The notes under the pieces are model-generated. The model was not told where the DNA came from. It did no database searches and saw only the letters and a list, made by a program, of their open reading frames with translations. Source: Silurus meridionalis (taxonomy: Eukaryota > Chordata > Actinopteri > Siluriformes > Siluridae). Taken from it: a DNA stretch of 64,000 bases. How positions within the stretch are numbered: the first letter of the stretch is position 1; each line of letters opens with the position of its first letter. Where the stretch lies: contig NC_060896.1 of assembly GCF_014805685.1 (NCBI RefSeq), positions 8,894,889 to 8,958,888 on the forward strand. Direction: 5' to 3'. Made by a program: the position numbers and the translations under genes. Positions 36,875 through 46,875 of the stretch are shown here, piece after piece.

Positions 36875-37680
36875 TGGCTGATTTGAATATTGATGGATCA
36901 GCTATAACATTAAAATGATCTGCCTATTATTGTGTAGGTTTCTCTAACATGTTCAAACATGGATTATACAAGACTATTCTGAAAGTGAGCTATGTTATCA
37001 GGCACTCGGATGTTTTAGAGCAGTGGTTCTCAAACTTTTTCTGCCGTTCCCCACTATAGAGGAGGGTGGATTTTTAAACCCCACCTGTCCTCTATCACCC
37101 CCTAAAATGGTAATGAATGATATTTAAAGTTTAAAAATGTCTACTTTATTGAAATATCAATTATAAATCAATTACATCAAGTGCAAAAATAGAGAAAAGA
37201 ATAGCGTGTTGGGTACCCTTAACTGATTTTGTTACTATTTCCTTTCAATATTAACAATTGTTTGTGCTTGAACTTTGTTTTTAATATAGAAAAAGTTTAC
37301 ATTAATGAAGCACAAAAAAAGAGAGAAATCCTGCTGTTTATTGCGCCTCACCTGTCATGTCTTTATTCCCCACTAGAGGGCCACTTTGAGAACCACTGAT
37401 CTAAAGGTACTGAAAGTGGTGAGGTTTAAGATCTCTATGATAACTGGGTAAAGGAGGCAAGAGAGAAAATTACACTACAGGCGTCAGTCTTTAAATTAAT
37501 TCATTTATACAGGCAATGTCCACCTGGTACTGTAGGTTAGAGATTTAATACTGAATATAGACAATGACCCCGTGTTATAGTTAAGATGAGCCTCACACTG
37601 GTTCTCTAAACACATTACTATGTCTATCACATTACTGCACATTACTATCTTTATGATGTGAGGATGTAAGGTCTTTTGTC
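36875..37680. repeat. left arm of an inverted duplication
   Basis: 36875-37030 matches the complement of 40126-40285. 37382-37680 matches the complement of about 39690-39905 ('TTCTCTAAACACATTACTAT', 'CCCGTGTTATAGTTAAGATG'). The arm includes a degenerate Tc1-type terminus ('GATCAGCTATAACATTAAAA', near 36897). The hAT element at 37021-37397 is absent from the other arm. Confidence 0.75.
37021..37397. mobile_element. hAT-type non-autonomous element
   Basis: Termini 'CAGTGGTTCTCAAACTTTTT' and (right) 'GGCCACTTTGAGAACCACTG' are good inverted repeats. The 377-base A/T-rich interior has no frame. Flanking octamers are only weakly alike, so the target duplication has decayed. Confidence 0.75.
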
Positions 37681-37756
37681 TTTGTCTTGGCTCACACATC
37701 TCTGGTTACTATGTCTTCTAACCCAATCAGGAACAGTTTTAGGTCAGGTTTTTTTC

Positions 37757-37771
<15 letters not shown>

Positions 37772-37838
<67 letters not shown>
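37772..37838. repeat. (TA)n microsatellite
   Basis: Preceded by a short TG run (37758-37771). This is the same TG-TA arrangement as at 36153. Confidence 0.96.
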
Positions 37839-38017
37839 TAGTCTGTTATCTGCATTAAACTGGAGAAGAACATATGCACCATGCTGTGTGATTCTTCCCT
37901 GATAAGAAAAGGCACCACGGGCATCAGTAGATCGCATAGGAAACCTCTCCAAGAATTAATTTTTGTTTGGGCATGATAAAAATCTAACACCCCGGATGAC
38001 TTGGATGCCTCAACTAT

Positions 38018-38051
38018 GACATGACTCCACAAACATTTGGCCATATAGTGT
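38018..38051 (+). mobile_element. Tc1-like right terminus (family A)
   Basis: 'CCACAAACATTTGGCCATAT' followed by AGTGTAT is the right terminal repeat of the family seen at 5.3 and 20.9 kb. Little else of the element is recognisable to its left. Confidence 0.55.
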
Positions 38052-38390
38052 ATTATTTGTACATGTACAGGAACTCGTCACGTTATGACAATTGTTATAT
38101 GATGACTGTGCATTTTATGGGTCCAAAGGGGGTTAAAATGCTACCACTATCTCAGTGTATTACTGTATTCTACAATTTCTTTTCTCTAGATTGGAGGCGG
38201 AGATACGAACAATTTGTGATGATCGACTGCCATCTAGTGGTGAGATAATTTAACACCCAACTTACAAATTATAGTCATTTTTGAAAAATGCCCAATTGAA
38301 AAATTGCTGTAGTTAAAAATGATCAGAAAGGAAAGCTTGTTTGATCTAATAAAATCTAAAGAGGATTAGACTTAACCTATTTATGCTGAG

Positions 38391-38543
38391 TATTAACTTA
38401 ACCTCTTTATGCTGAACACCTGCAACAAACTAAGAGGTTGAAAGAAAAATAAACACACTCTGAGACATGACAAAACATCCTTGTTTTCACAGGCTGCTGG
38501 TGTTTGGTGAACTTGCATGGCAAGACAAACAGAACTGATACAG
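38391..38543 (+). repeat. second copy of part of the fam107b 3' UTR
   Basis: Aligns with 34602-34756 with scattered differences. Shared landmarks include 'CTTTATGCTGAACACCTGCA', 'CAACAAACTAAGAGG', 'ATAAACACACTCTGAGACAT' and 'GTGTTTGGTGAACTTGCAT'. A further partial unit ('CTTAACCTATTTATGCTGAG') sits just upstream at 38371. The copy resumes after the hAT insertion at 39681. Confidence 0.88.
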
Positions 38544-39680
38544 CAGGGGGGTCAAACTCATTTTCACAGAGGGCCACATCAGCAAAATGGTTGCCCTCAA
38601 AAGGCCAGATGTAACTTTGAGGCAGTATAAATGTAGATAAATGTAATGTAAAATAAATGCAACTACTCCTTAATGTTAAATAACTCTGGATTTTTATTAT
38701 TCAACTTACAAATATTACGTATATATATTTGCATAAATGTAAAAAGAAATGTTTGCTTGTTGCACTGTTATAACAAATACTTTGAATTTGTCAGCTTTTT
38801 AAACCCACATTACTCCATCAATCAACGATCAAACTTTCCAAGTGAATAAGGATAAATAACAAGTTATGACATTAACTTTGTTCGACACTTTTTTTTCCAG
38901 AGTTAAGTTGTCAGTCCAACCAACAATTGTGAGCTGCCAGGAACATGTGACAAGTGTAGCATTTTTACACAAACAAATATCTGCACACAGCCTTGCAAGG
39001 GGATACATCAATGTCATGTATTAGGATTGCTGTGGTTGTTACCAGTGTCCGTCGTTAGAGGGTGCTGGAGGAGGGGAGAATAATTGTGTTCGGAGAAAGT
39101 AATGGAAGTAAAAAAGGTGTCTGGAAAAGCACAGGTGTTTGTCATTATTTTAATGTAGGCAGTGATGTTACAATCAACTAATGAGGAATCGTTTGATTAC
39201 AGTGAACATTTGTCTGCAGAAACAAACGCAATTTTCCTTTTTATTCTTGCACCATTTGTTGTTGTTTTTCTTGAAGGCTCACTTTAGCATACTTAGCTCC
39301 GTGTTTGGTGTCAAAATGCCGACGTAGATTGTACACTTTGACAACCGCCACTGCCTCATAACACAAAAGACATACCGACAAACATATATTCGTCTTCCCA
39401 TCTGCATAAATTTTTATCTTCCTGGACATTTTGGGATCATTGTTTGTATTTCTTAATTCGGAAAATGGCACTGATGTGGAAACACTGCAATCTAGTGGTG
39501 GGATGCCGTCACTTCACGGGTAACATGATCGGCATGCATTATGGGAAATGTAGTTTATGGTCTATGCACCCTTTTGACTTATTTATTATAAGATAATCAG
39601 ACCTTTTCAGCTCTCGTGGTCCACATAAAATAACGTGGCGGGCCACATTTAGCCCGCGGGCTTTGAGTTTGACACATATG
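38544..39680 (-). mobile_element. hAT element with transposase N-terminal remnant
   Basis: Left end 'CAGGGGGGTCAAACTCATTT' and right end 'TTTGAGTTTGACACATATG' are inverted. Flanks TGATACAG (38536-38543) and CTATACAT (39681-39688) both derive from the octamer CTATACAG still seen in the fam107b 3' UTR at 34749-34756, which identifies the 8-base target duplication. The only coding remnant is 39471-39241 on the minus strand. Confidence 0.85.
39241..39471 (-). pseudogene. hAT transposase N-terminal fragment (zinc finger)
   Basis: 76 residues with 'CLLCYEAVAVVKVYNLRRHF' then 'DTKHGAKYAKVSL': a C2H2-like finger (Cys-x2-Cys ... His-x4/5-His) of the kind at the N terminus of hAT transposases and of GTF2IRD2/ZBED-type proteins derived from them. 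The catalytic domain is absent. A stray start (MPFSELR) opens the frame and may not be native. Confidence 0.7.
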
Positions 39681-40300
39681 CTATACATAGTCTTTACATC
39701 CTCACATCCTAAAGATCCTATAGACACTGAACAGACCACATAGTAATGTGCTTAGAGAACCAGTGTGAGGCTCATCTTAACTATAACACAGGGTCATTGT
39801 CTATATACCTACAGTACCAAGTGGACATTGCCCGTATACATGAATAAATTTAAAGACTGAGGCCTGTAGTGTCATTTTCTCTCTCGCCTCCTTTACCCAG
39901 TTATCATAGAGCAGGGGTCACCAACGTGGTGCCCGCGAGGTAGCTGTTTCCTACCTTGTTAAATCATTGTTGATAATTATTGTGAGAAATCATTAACATT
40001 ATCAGTGTCTTCACATAAATCAGGGGTGTCAAACTCAGTGTCAAATCCGGCCCGCAAAATGATTTTATAAAGATAAATTATTATTGTTATTAATGGCCCG
40101 GCGATATGAAGCGCTGATAAACCACTGCTCTAAAACATCTGAGTGCCTGATAACACAGCTGACTTTCAGAATAGTCTTGTATAATCCATGTTTGAACATG
40201 TAAGAGAAACCTACACAATAATAGGCAGATCATTTTTATGTTATAGCTGATCCATCAATATTCAAATCAGCCAGTACTCAAGGTGTTGTATCTCTGGGCT
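39681..40300. repeat. right arm of the inverted duplication, with hAT scraps
   Basis: 39690-39905 and 40126-40285 are inverted relatives of the left arm. Between them lie two hAT-type left ends ('CAGGGGTCACCAACGTGGTG' near 39912 and 'CAGGGGTGTCAAACTCAGTG' near 40021), both truncated and absent from the left arm. Confidence 0.7.
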
Positions 40301-40314
40301 ATAATCTGTCCATC

Positions 40315-41105
40315 ACCTTCTTTCGGCTGCTCCCATTAGGGGTCGCCACAGTGGATCACCCGTCTTCTTACCCCCCTGTCCTCTATTCTGCCTATATCTG
40401 CCTCTTTCAAACCAACTACCTGCATGTCTTCCCTCACCACATCCATGAACCTCCTCCTTGGACTTCCTCTTCTCCTCCTTCCTGGTGGCTCCATCCTCAG
40501 CATTCTCCTACTGATATACCCCATGTTCCTCCTCTGCACATGTCCAAACCATCTCAATCACACCTCCCTCACCTTGTCACCAAAACATCCTATATGCGCT
40601 GTTCCTGTAATAAACTGATTTCTAATCCTGTCCATCCTCATCACTCCCAACGAAAACCTCAACATCTTCAGCTCTGCTACCTCCAGCTCCACCTCCTGTC
40701 TTTTACTCTCTACCACTGTCTCTAATCCATACAACATCTCAGGTCTCACCACAGTCCTATAAACTTACCTTTCACTCTCGCAGTTACCCTTCTATCATAA
40801 ATCACTCCTGCTATCACTCTTCTCCACCCACTCCACCCTGCCTGCACTCTTTTCTTCACTTCTCTAACACACTCTCCATTACTTTGCACTGTTGACCCCA
40901 GGTACCTGAACTCCTCCACCTTCTCCACCTCTTCTCCCTGCAACCACACCACTCCACTGTCCTCCCTCTCATTCACACACACGTACTCTGTCTTACTCCT
41001 ACTGACTTTCATTCCCCTTCTCTCCAGCACGTATCTCCACTTCTCCAGGCTCTTCTCAACCTGCTCTCTACTCTCACCACAAATCACAATATCATCTGCA
41101 AACAT
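40315..41105 (-). pseudogene. RTE-like LINE reverse transcriptase 3' end (right arm)
   Basis: Three frames in order: 41105-40746 ('MFADDIVICGESREQVEKSL', 'EEFRYLGSTVQSNGE', 'AGWSGWRRVIAGVIYDRRVT'), 40752-40558 ('RPEMLYGLETVVESKRQEVE', 'ELKMLRFSLGVMRMDRIRNQ') and 40557-40336 ('MRWFGHVQRRNMGYISRRML', 'RRRFMDVVREDMQVVGL'). The element ends with the complement of 'CTTTCGGCTGCTCCCATTAG'. Catalytic FADD is kept, but frameshifts and loss of the 5' portion make it inactive. Confidence 0.85.
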
Positions 41106-41218
41106 AAATAATAAAGTATACTCTGTACTGACAAGCAGTTTGGTCGAGTTTGGTCTTACGCTGTCTTATCGCATGAAGCTTGTTTGCTTAGCATTTCCGA
41201 CTCAGAGCAGGTACTGTA

Positions 41219-41242
41219 ATTTGTTTGTTTGTTTGTTTGTTT
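41219..41242. repeat. (TTTG)n microsatellite
   Basis: Six TTTG units shortly upstream of the promoter of the 43.3-kb gene. Confidence 0.9.
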
Positions 41243-41276
41243 GGCTGTTTAGCTCCGGTGACGTTTATTTGCAGTG

Positions 41277-41390
41277 TGACGTCACTGCGCGGTAATAAAT
41301 AGCTCTCGGCGGCGGAGGCTGCAGTCAGTCTCAAGAGCAGACGCGAGGAATCGAGCGCGTCTGCGGCTCTTTAAGCATCATATTATTTCT
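41277..41390 (+). promoter_or_regulatory. CRE/TATA-type promoter and non-coding exon of the 43.3-kb gene
   Basis: A perfect palindromic cAMP-response element TGACGTCA at 41277-41284 is followed about 9 bases later by a TATA-like TAATAAAT (41293-41300). Next comes a CpG-rich stretch in which transcription should start near 41325. The probable exon has no ATG and ends at a strong donor, TTTCT|GTAAGT (gt at 41391). The next acceptor on this strand that leads into a coding exon is at 43286-43287. Assignment to the gene below is by position and strand. Confidence 0.6.
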
Positions 41391-41399
41391 GTAAGTCAA

Positions 41400-42235
41400 T
41401 AAATTTTTACATCAATGAGGCGCGGAAAGCAAATTCACAAAGCGAGTAACGAGAATGTAAAACGGCACTAATTTTATTAATAAAAACATAAATAAATAAA
41501 TATAAAAGAGGTGAAATTTAAACCTTTAACGCAACACTTTTATTTACGACGTCCTTCCTGTACTCAGATATAAAAAAAAAAGAAAATTAAATGCACCGAA
41601 AAATACATTTCAATCACTAAACATTTGTTTTACTGTTGCGCCAAATCCCAATTTGCACACCATCATGCGCCATGATGCACACCGGCGCGTTTTGTGGCAT
41701 TTTTTTCATCATAACGCCGAAACGAACTTAAATTACGTTGTCTTTTATTTGTATACAATCATAATAACAACAAAACGCTGTTCTTTAGTAAAATAAAGAA
41801 AACCGATAGGGGGCGCTCTCTGCCGTCTCTGTCTATCATCTCTCTTCAAAGACTCTTAAACAAAACCTGAATCTCAGACAGACATGAATATATGTATACA
41901 CAGCTTGCAATAAATACATTCACAACAAATATTGTTGATTATGTAAACAGATGTACAGATTCTCCGGTATCGCCTCATTACCCGTCTTTGTGGAAACATC
42001 AAAAGTTCTGCTTGGTGTCCTGATGATTTACGTAAATTTAAAACACCATAATTACTTTTAAAACATTTACAAGAATATTTTGTCTTCATGCTCTATGTTA
42101 AGGATGGTTTCAATAATAATGAACATACATTTGCATTAAGCTCCATATTTGTTTGTGGCTATTTAAATTAGAGTATTAAAAATTGGAAAAGTATCAATTT
42201 AAGGTACATTTATAACAGACAAAAAATGTGTGTGT
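41400..42235 (+). other. probable first intron of the unknown gene
   Basis: A/T-rich, with no gene seen. Confidence 0.4.
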
Positions 42236-42239
42236 GTGT

Positions 42240-42720
42240 GTGCCGACCAGGCATAACATTATGACATTATATCATTATAACTGGTGAAGTGAATAACACT
42301 GACTAACACTAAAGTGAGTAACACTGACTATATAAGCAGCAAGTGAACATTTTGTCCTCAAAGTTGATGTGTTAGAAGGAAAAATGGGCAAGCGTAAGAA
42401 CTTGAGTGAGTTTGACAAGGGCCAAACTGTGATGTCTAGACAACAGGGTCAGGGCAACTCCAAAACTGCAGATCTTGTGGGATGTTCCTGGTCTGCAGTG
42501 GTCAGATTCTATCAAAATGGGTCCAAAGAAGGAACGGTGGTGAACCGTCGACAAGGTCATGGATGGCCAAGACACATTAATGCACATGGGGAGCAAAGGC
42601 TGGCCTCGTGTAGTCCGATTAAACAGACGAGCTCCTGTAGCTGTTCGACGGGTCAGAAATGTTTTAGCAGCAATAGGGGAATCAACACAATATTAGGCAG
42701 GTGGTGCTCGGTGTCAATAA
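42240..42720 (+). mobile_element. Tc1-like element, 5' part (family D)
   Basis: Left terminus 'CGACCAGGCATAACATTATG', then a 118-residue frame at 42369-42725. '[20 protein letters not shown]' begins the paired-type helix-turn-helix DNA-binding region, followed by '[20 protein letters not shown]' and a decayed tail. The catalytic DDE domain is missing. Instead the terminal motif 'ACAATATTAGGCAGGTGGTG' appears near 42686, showing an internal deletion. Confidence 0.78.
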
Positions 42721-42904
42721 AATAAAAAGTCACTCAACTCAGCATAACAGAGAATCAGTGGAAGTTTAAGTTCTCGATGCATAGGAAAAAAACTGCAAAC
42801 TGGGAAATTATCATAGGTGTAAGTGGTCATCTTTTAGAAATATGCCAAAGTAAATAAAAATGGTAAAAACCAAAAATATTAGACAGTTTTTATTTCATTT
42901 TTAC

Positions 42905-42957
42905 CAAATGATTCACTGCCTGGTATCAGTCTGTGGCCCAGTGGTTGGGGACCCCTA
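42905..42957. mobile_element. hAT right terminus fragment
   Basis: 'CAGTCTGTGGCCCAGTGGTT' followed by GGGGACCCCTAGAG is the complement of the left end of the 31.2-kb hAT family. The matching left end was not found nearby. Confidence 0.5.
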
Positions 42958-43299
42958 GAGTTCAATCCTTTTAAAAGTAAGTTTACAGAAAAGGCTCACA
43001 CTGATGATTACTTTTATTCCATTGTAATATTATCTGTTTCACTCACTGTAAGCATGGTTATCTTTTCCATTCCCTGAGTTAATGCTCAAAGTGTAAGTAA
43101 TCGGTCTGAAGCAGTAAGGAGATTTGTATCAGTACAAAATAAACTTGAATCTGTAAAAATGTTTAAGTAACGATTCTCATTTACTCGTATGACTGACTTA
43201 CATTTTTTTGAGTTTATTTTTATTTTTATTTCTTATATGTCTTTGGAAAATGATTGAATTGTTTGTTTATTTTGCCTTCATATTTAGTTGTTCTTCACA

Positions 43300-44230
43300 A
43301 TGAGGAGACCGTCTCATAGCAACATTATTCAAGAGACACCTTGGTCTCAAATGCCAAAACTTAAGATAACAGAAGCTGGCATGTTCCAGACAGTGGAAGA
43401 AAAAATTACCAGAATGAACAGGTAAAGACATTGCACCATTTCACACACAGGACATTTTGTATGATGAGTCCATCTCATTTTTACTAGAATTGCTGTGTCT
43501 GAAAATCCAGATGTGTTTAATTTGAACAAATGTGTTTCTTACAGAGCATTGTTAAAATCTGCACCACTTAACGTTCCAGAAATCCAAGATCGGACTTCAA
43601 TATACAAAGTCAACAAAGGTTTTTTTACTGTAAGCAGACTAGTAAAGAACTTTATTAGTTAAGCCTCCTTGTTATTTATTTTGTTATTTATATATTTAGA
43701 TTTTAAAACTGTTTGATCTTATATGGACTAGATATGGTAAAAGTTTTGTAGGGTTTCTTCATAATGTTATCTAGCAATATCTTATCAAAGTACCAAAATA
43801 TTGGTGTTATTTTTTTTAAAAATTATTTTCAGGTTTTCTTACAGGTGTAATATTTGTCATTTTGATTTTAGGTAAATGCGAAGAATACAATGATTTCCAA
43901 CTATTTAGCTCTACCCATTTTATCAGGCAAAAACAGATACTTAGCTGACAAAATCATTGAAGAGGTTCATCGAGAATTTGCTGGTAAGAGATTAAAATAT
44001 TACCTTGAATCAGAACAAAATGACTAAGAAACCAATCATAATGTTCGAAGATTGCATATGAAGCTAATTGCATTTGTTATGTGTAATTACAAGAAAAGAA
44101 CACTAAGAAATCAAAACGTTGCAAAATGGATCCGATTGGATTTTCACCATTTAAACCCTTGTTAAGGGAGGAAACGACCAGTCTTGAGGTAAGAAAAGCA
44201 TTTAGCTTCCATCCATCGATCCATCTATCC

Positions 44231-44307
<77 letters not shown>

Positions 44308-45146
44308 AGCGACACATCAGTTATGTTTAAATTAGAAGCAGTGGAAAATATGCAGAAGGCATTCCTATAATTTAATGCATTTACAATAAAATCTCTGATC
44401 ATGTGAATTATAAGATATTTCATTGCTTTGTTATTTTAGGAAAAGATGCCTAAAAAAAAGAAACCTGTAGTACGCCGTCATTTAAAAAAACATGAGGATG
44501 GGGAAGCTTTTATTGTGGATGAAGATACACACATAACAAGGACAACTGATGAGGGGCATCAGCTAAAAGAGAAAATTACAGATGATAGCCTGAAGTGCCT
44601 AACATTTGGAGATTTGAATAAACAGCTCACTCAGTACATTCTGGGGAAGTTGGAAGGAAAAGCTGCAAAAATAGTTTTACAGACTTGTGCACAAAAGGAA
44701 GCAAAAAGATTTCAGGAAGCAGGAGATCAAGCACGGAACATCTTAAAACATGCTTGCTATGTCCCTTCAACCCATTTTAGCAAAACGGCAGGTAAAGAAA
44801 ATCTTCTAATGCTACATATCTAACCGTTTACATCTTTATAAACATTTAACAATTGTCAGAAATATTGTTATCCCTCTGTGTTAAATTAAAGTGTATATTA
44901 TTCTGAAGTATAAAACCACAGCAATAAATCAACCATCTATTCATAATCTTTCCACACTGTTTACTTTTTTGTATCCAAATTGTAGATTGCAGAAGGAGGA
45001 CACGTCCTGTGAAAGTCAGATTGGTACCCAATATATATGCAACCAACCTTGAATACATGGTGCACCAAAAGGAAAATCTTGAGCAGGTCTTAAGAATAAG
45101 ACAACTTGCTCCTACTGCTTGTCAGCAAACAGCATTCTGCATGTAA
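43300..45146 (+). CDS. uncharacterised 308-residue protein, six coding exons
   Basis: Exons 43300-43421 (exon starts 43288), 43545-43629, 43872-43983, 44094-44188, 44440-44791 and 44986-45146. Every junction is GT/AG and the sum is 927 nt, exactly 309 codons. The protein starts MRRPSHSNIIQETPWSQMPK. A short predicted helix region follows around 'MFQTVEEKITRMNRALLKSA', then a basic patch with 'SKRCKMDPIGFSPFKPLLRE' (about residues 105-130), a Lys/Arg-rich stretch 'MPKKKKPVVRRHLKKHEDGE' that could be a nuclear signal, then a more conserved-looking block 'LNKQLTQYILGKLEGKAAKI'. The C-terminal part is Gln/Leu-rich. No signal peptide or membrane segment is seen. I do not recognise the family. The basic, low-domain character fits a nuclear or chromosome-associated protein, but that is inference. 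It is complete and intact, with AATAAA at 45228-45233. Confidence 0.85.
44213..44307. repeat. (ATCT)n microsatellite
   Basis: About 23 tetranucleotide units in intron 4 of the unknown gene, only 25 bases after the donor at 44189. It extends a false isoleucine/tyrosine-rich open frame. Confidence 0.96.
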
Positions 45147-45249
45147 TGGTGTGGCTCTCAAGCAACCACAAACTGAGGATTAGTTATGGATTGTTACCAG
45201 AGCCGTACCATATTGTGTTGTTCAGTGAATAAATGACTATTAGTGTCCA

Positions 45250-45960
45250 CTATTAGGAGATTAGAAACTCCAAAGAGCAAAGAGAAAATGTGAAATTCTG
45301 CATGAAACTGGGCAAATCTACCACAAAGACATTTAACATGATTCGTCAAGTTTATGGCGATGCTGCAATGAGTCGTTCATGGTGTTTCGAGCGGCAGGCA
45401 CAGTTCAAGAGTGGAAGAACCTCACTGGAAGACGAAATCAGGAGGACTTAAAAAAAAACCCCCGAAAATATAGAAACCATTTGCCAACTTGTGCATGATG
45501 ATCGTCAGAGAACAATTCACAACCTTACGGCCATTTCCGGTGCATCATACAGAACAGTCTAGACAATCCTCACCATGCTTCCGAGTTCGTCCCCAGGCAG
45601 GGAGGAGAAGGAGCTCAGCATCTACAGGATCTAGTTCTTCTCCGTCAGCGTGCCACGGATTACCGTCCTTCATGTCGAGGATCATTGCTGGTGATGAAAC
45701 TTGAGTGTCTTGGTTCAACCCTGAGAGCAACAGTCTTCACAGTGGAAGAGCCTATAAACTCCACAGCAGCTTGACCAAGTGTATACTCTTTTTCGAGATT
45801 CAGAGCTTTGTGTTTCGAGAATACATCCCCAGGGGCCAGACCGTCAATAACGAGTTCTGCTGCCAGGTTTTAAGATGTCTGAGGGAGGACTTTCGGTGAA
45901 AGCGACCAGGTCTGTGGTGCCCAGGTCTCTAAACTTTTTGATATCACTTCGTAAACATCC
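45250..45960 (+). pseudogene. mariner transposase relic
   Basis: Broken frames give the N-terminal helix-turn-helix ('QRENVKFCMKLGKSTTKTFN', 'QVYGDAAMSRSWCFERQAQF', 'SGRTSLEDEIRRT'), the linker 'ENIETICQLVHDDRQRTIHN', then the catalytic region 'GDETXVSWFNPESNSLHSGR' with decayed D. 'ENTSPGARPSITSSAA'/'EYIPRGQTVNNEFCCQVLRC' follows in two frames. Several stops and frameshifts are present. It begins within 25 bases of the polyadenylation signal of the preceding gene. Terminal repeats were not resolved. Confidence 0.8.
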
Positions 45961-45964
45961 TGCT

Positions 45965-46680
45965 TTAAATATCTTCACCAGCAAAAAAATATTATCAACA
46001 TAGATAATAACAATAAAAACTTGAATAAAATATATTACGAATAAAAATGAATGATAAACTTTCTTTACTATAAAATACGCAAATTATACATTTAAATAAT
46101 AGAGGAAAAAATGTGTGAAATAAGAATATGGCCTTCACTCCATCTCAGTCTGTAGACTGTGACAAATGACTGCAGAATTACAGTAAAAAAAACTGAGATT
46201 GATCTGCACTTCACCTGTTTACCAAGTTCCTTACCATTCTAACAAAATCCATAAAATCAATTACCACCACATTTGGCAAACATCATCTTCAGAACAACCG
46301 CACAAAAGCTATTACTTTTTTTTAATTCTCTAATAACTGTATATTCTCTAATAACTCTAAAAGACTGAAAACTATGCAAGTATTCCATGCTTAAAATGCT
46401 TTGGGGAGCCAAAAATCATTGTGAGATGATTAGCCAGCTAAACAATGGGCTACTAGTGAGTGTGGCATGCTTGGGATCTATTTCACTCTGTGGAGCAAAA
46501 ATAAACAAAATATTTGGCCTTTACATTTGTGCATAGGACTTAACAGCACCATGAAATTCACAATAATGCTCTAACACTGCAGATAAGCACTAGCGGTGAA
46601 GTGGTAAAGAAAGTTGTATTTCATTACCCGCACTCCCCTCCAACAAAAACTTAGACAAGAAAAAAAAAACAATAGAAAAG
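45965..46680. other. intergenic sequence, no gene seen
   Basis: A/T-rich; nothing recognised. Confidence 0.45.
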
Positions 46681-46684
46681 AAAG

Positions 46685-46872
46685 AAATATGATTTTCATT
46701 TATCACATATACACTACAGCACAGTGAAATTCCTTTTTTGCATATCCTAGCTTTTTAGGAAGAGAGGGTTACTGGTCTTGCTCAGGGACTCAAAAGCAGC
46801 AGCTTGACAGTTATGGGGTTTGAACCTCCCACCTTCCAATCCCATTTCCGAATCACTAACCCAGAGATAAAC
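46685..46872 (-). repeat. tRNA-derived SINE relic
   Basis: The complement contains 'GGTTCAAACCCCATAACTGT', 'CAAGCTGCTGCTTTTGAGTC' and 'CCTGAGCAAGACC'. This is the B-box region and tail of the family at 24705-24830, in reverse orientation. Confidence 0.5.
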
Positions 46873-46875
46873 ACT

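Noticed and set aside
40351..40725. 124-codon Pro/His/Ser-rich frame on the + strand
   Set aside because: It is the antisense of the RTE-like reverse transcriptase C-terminal region.
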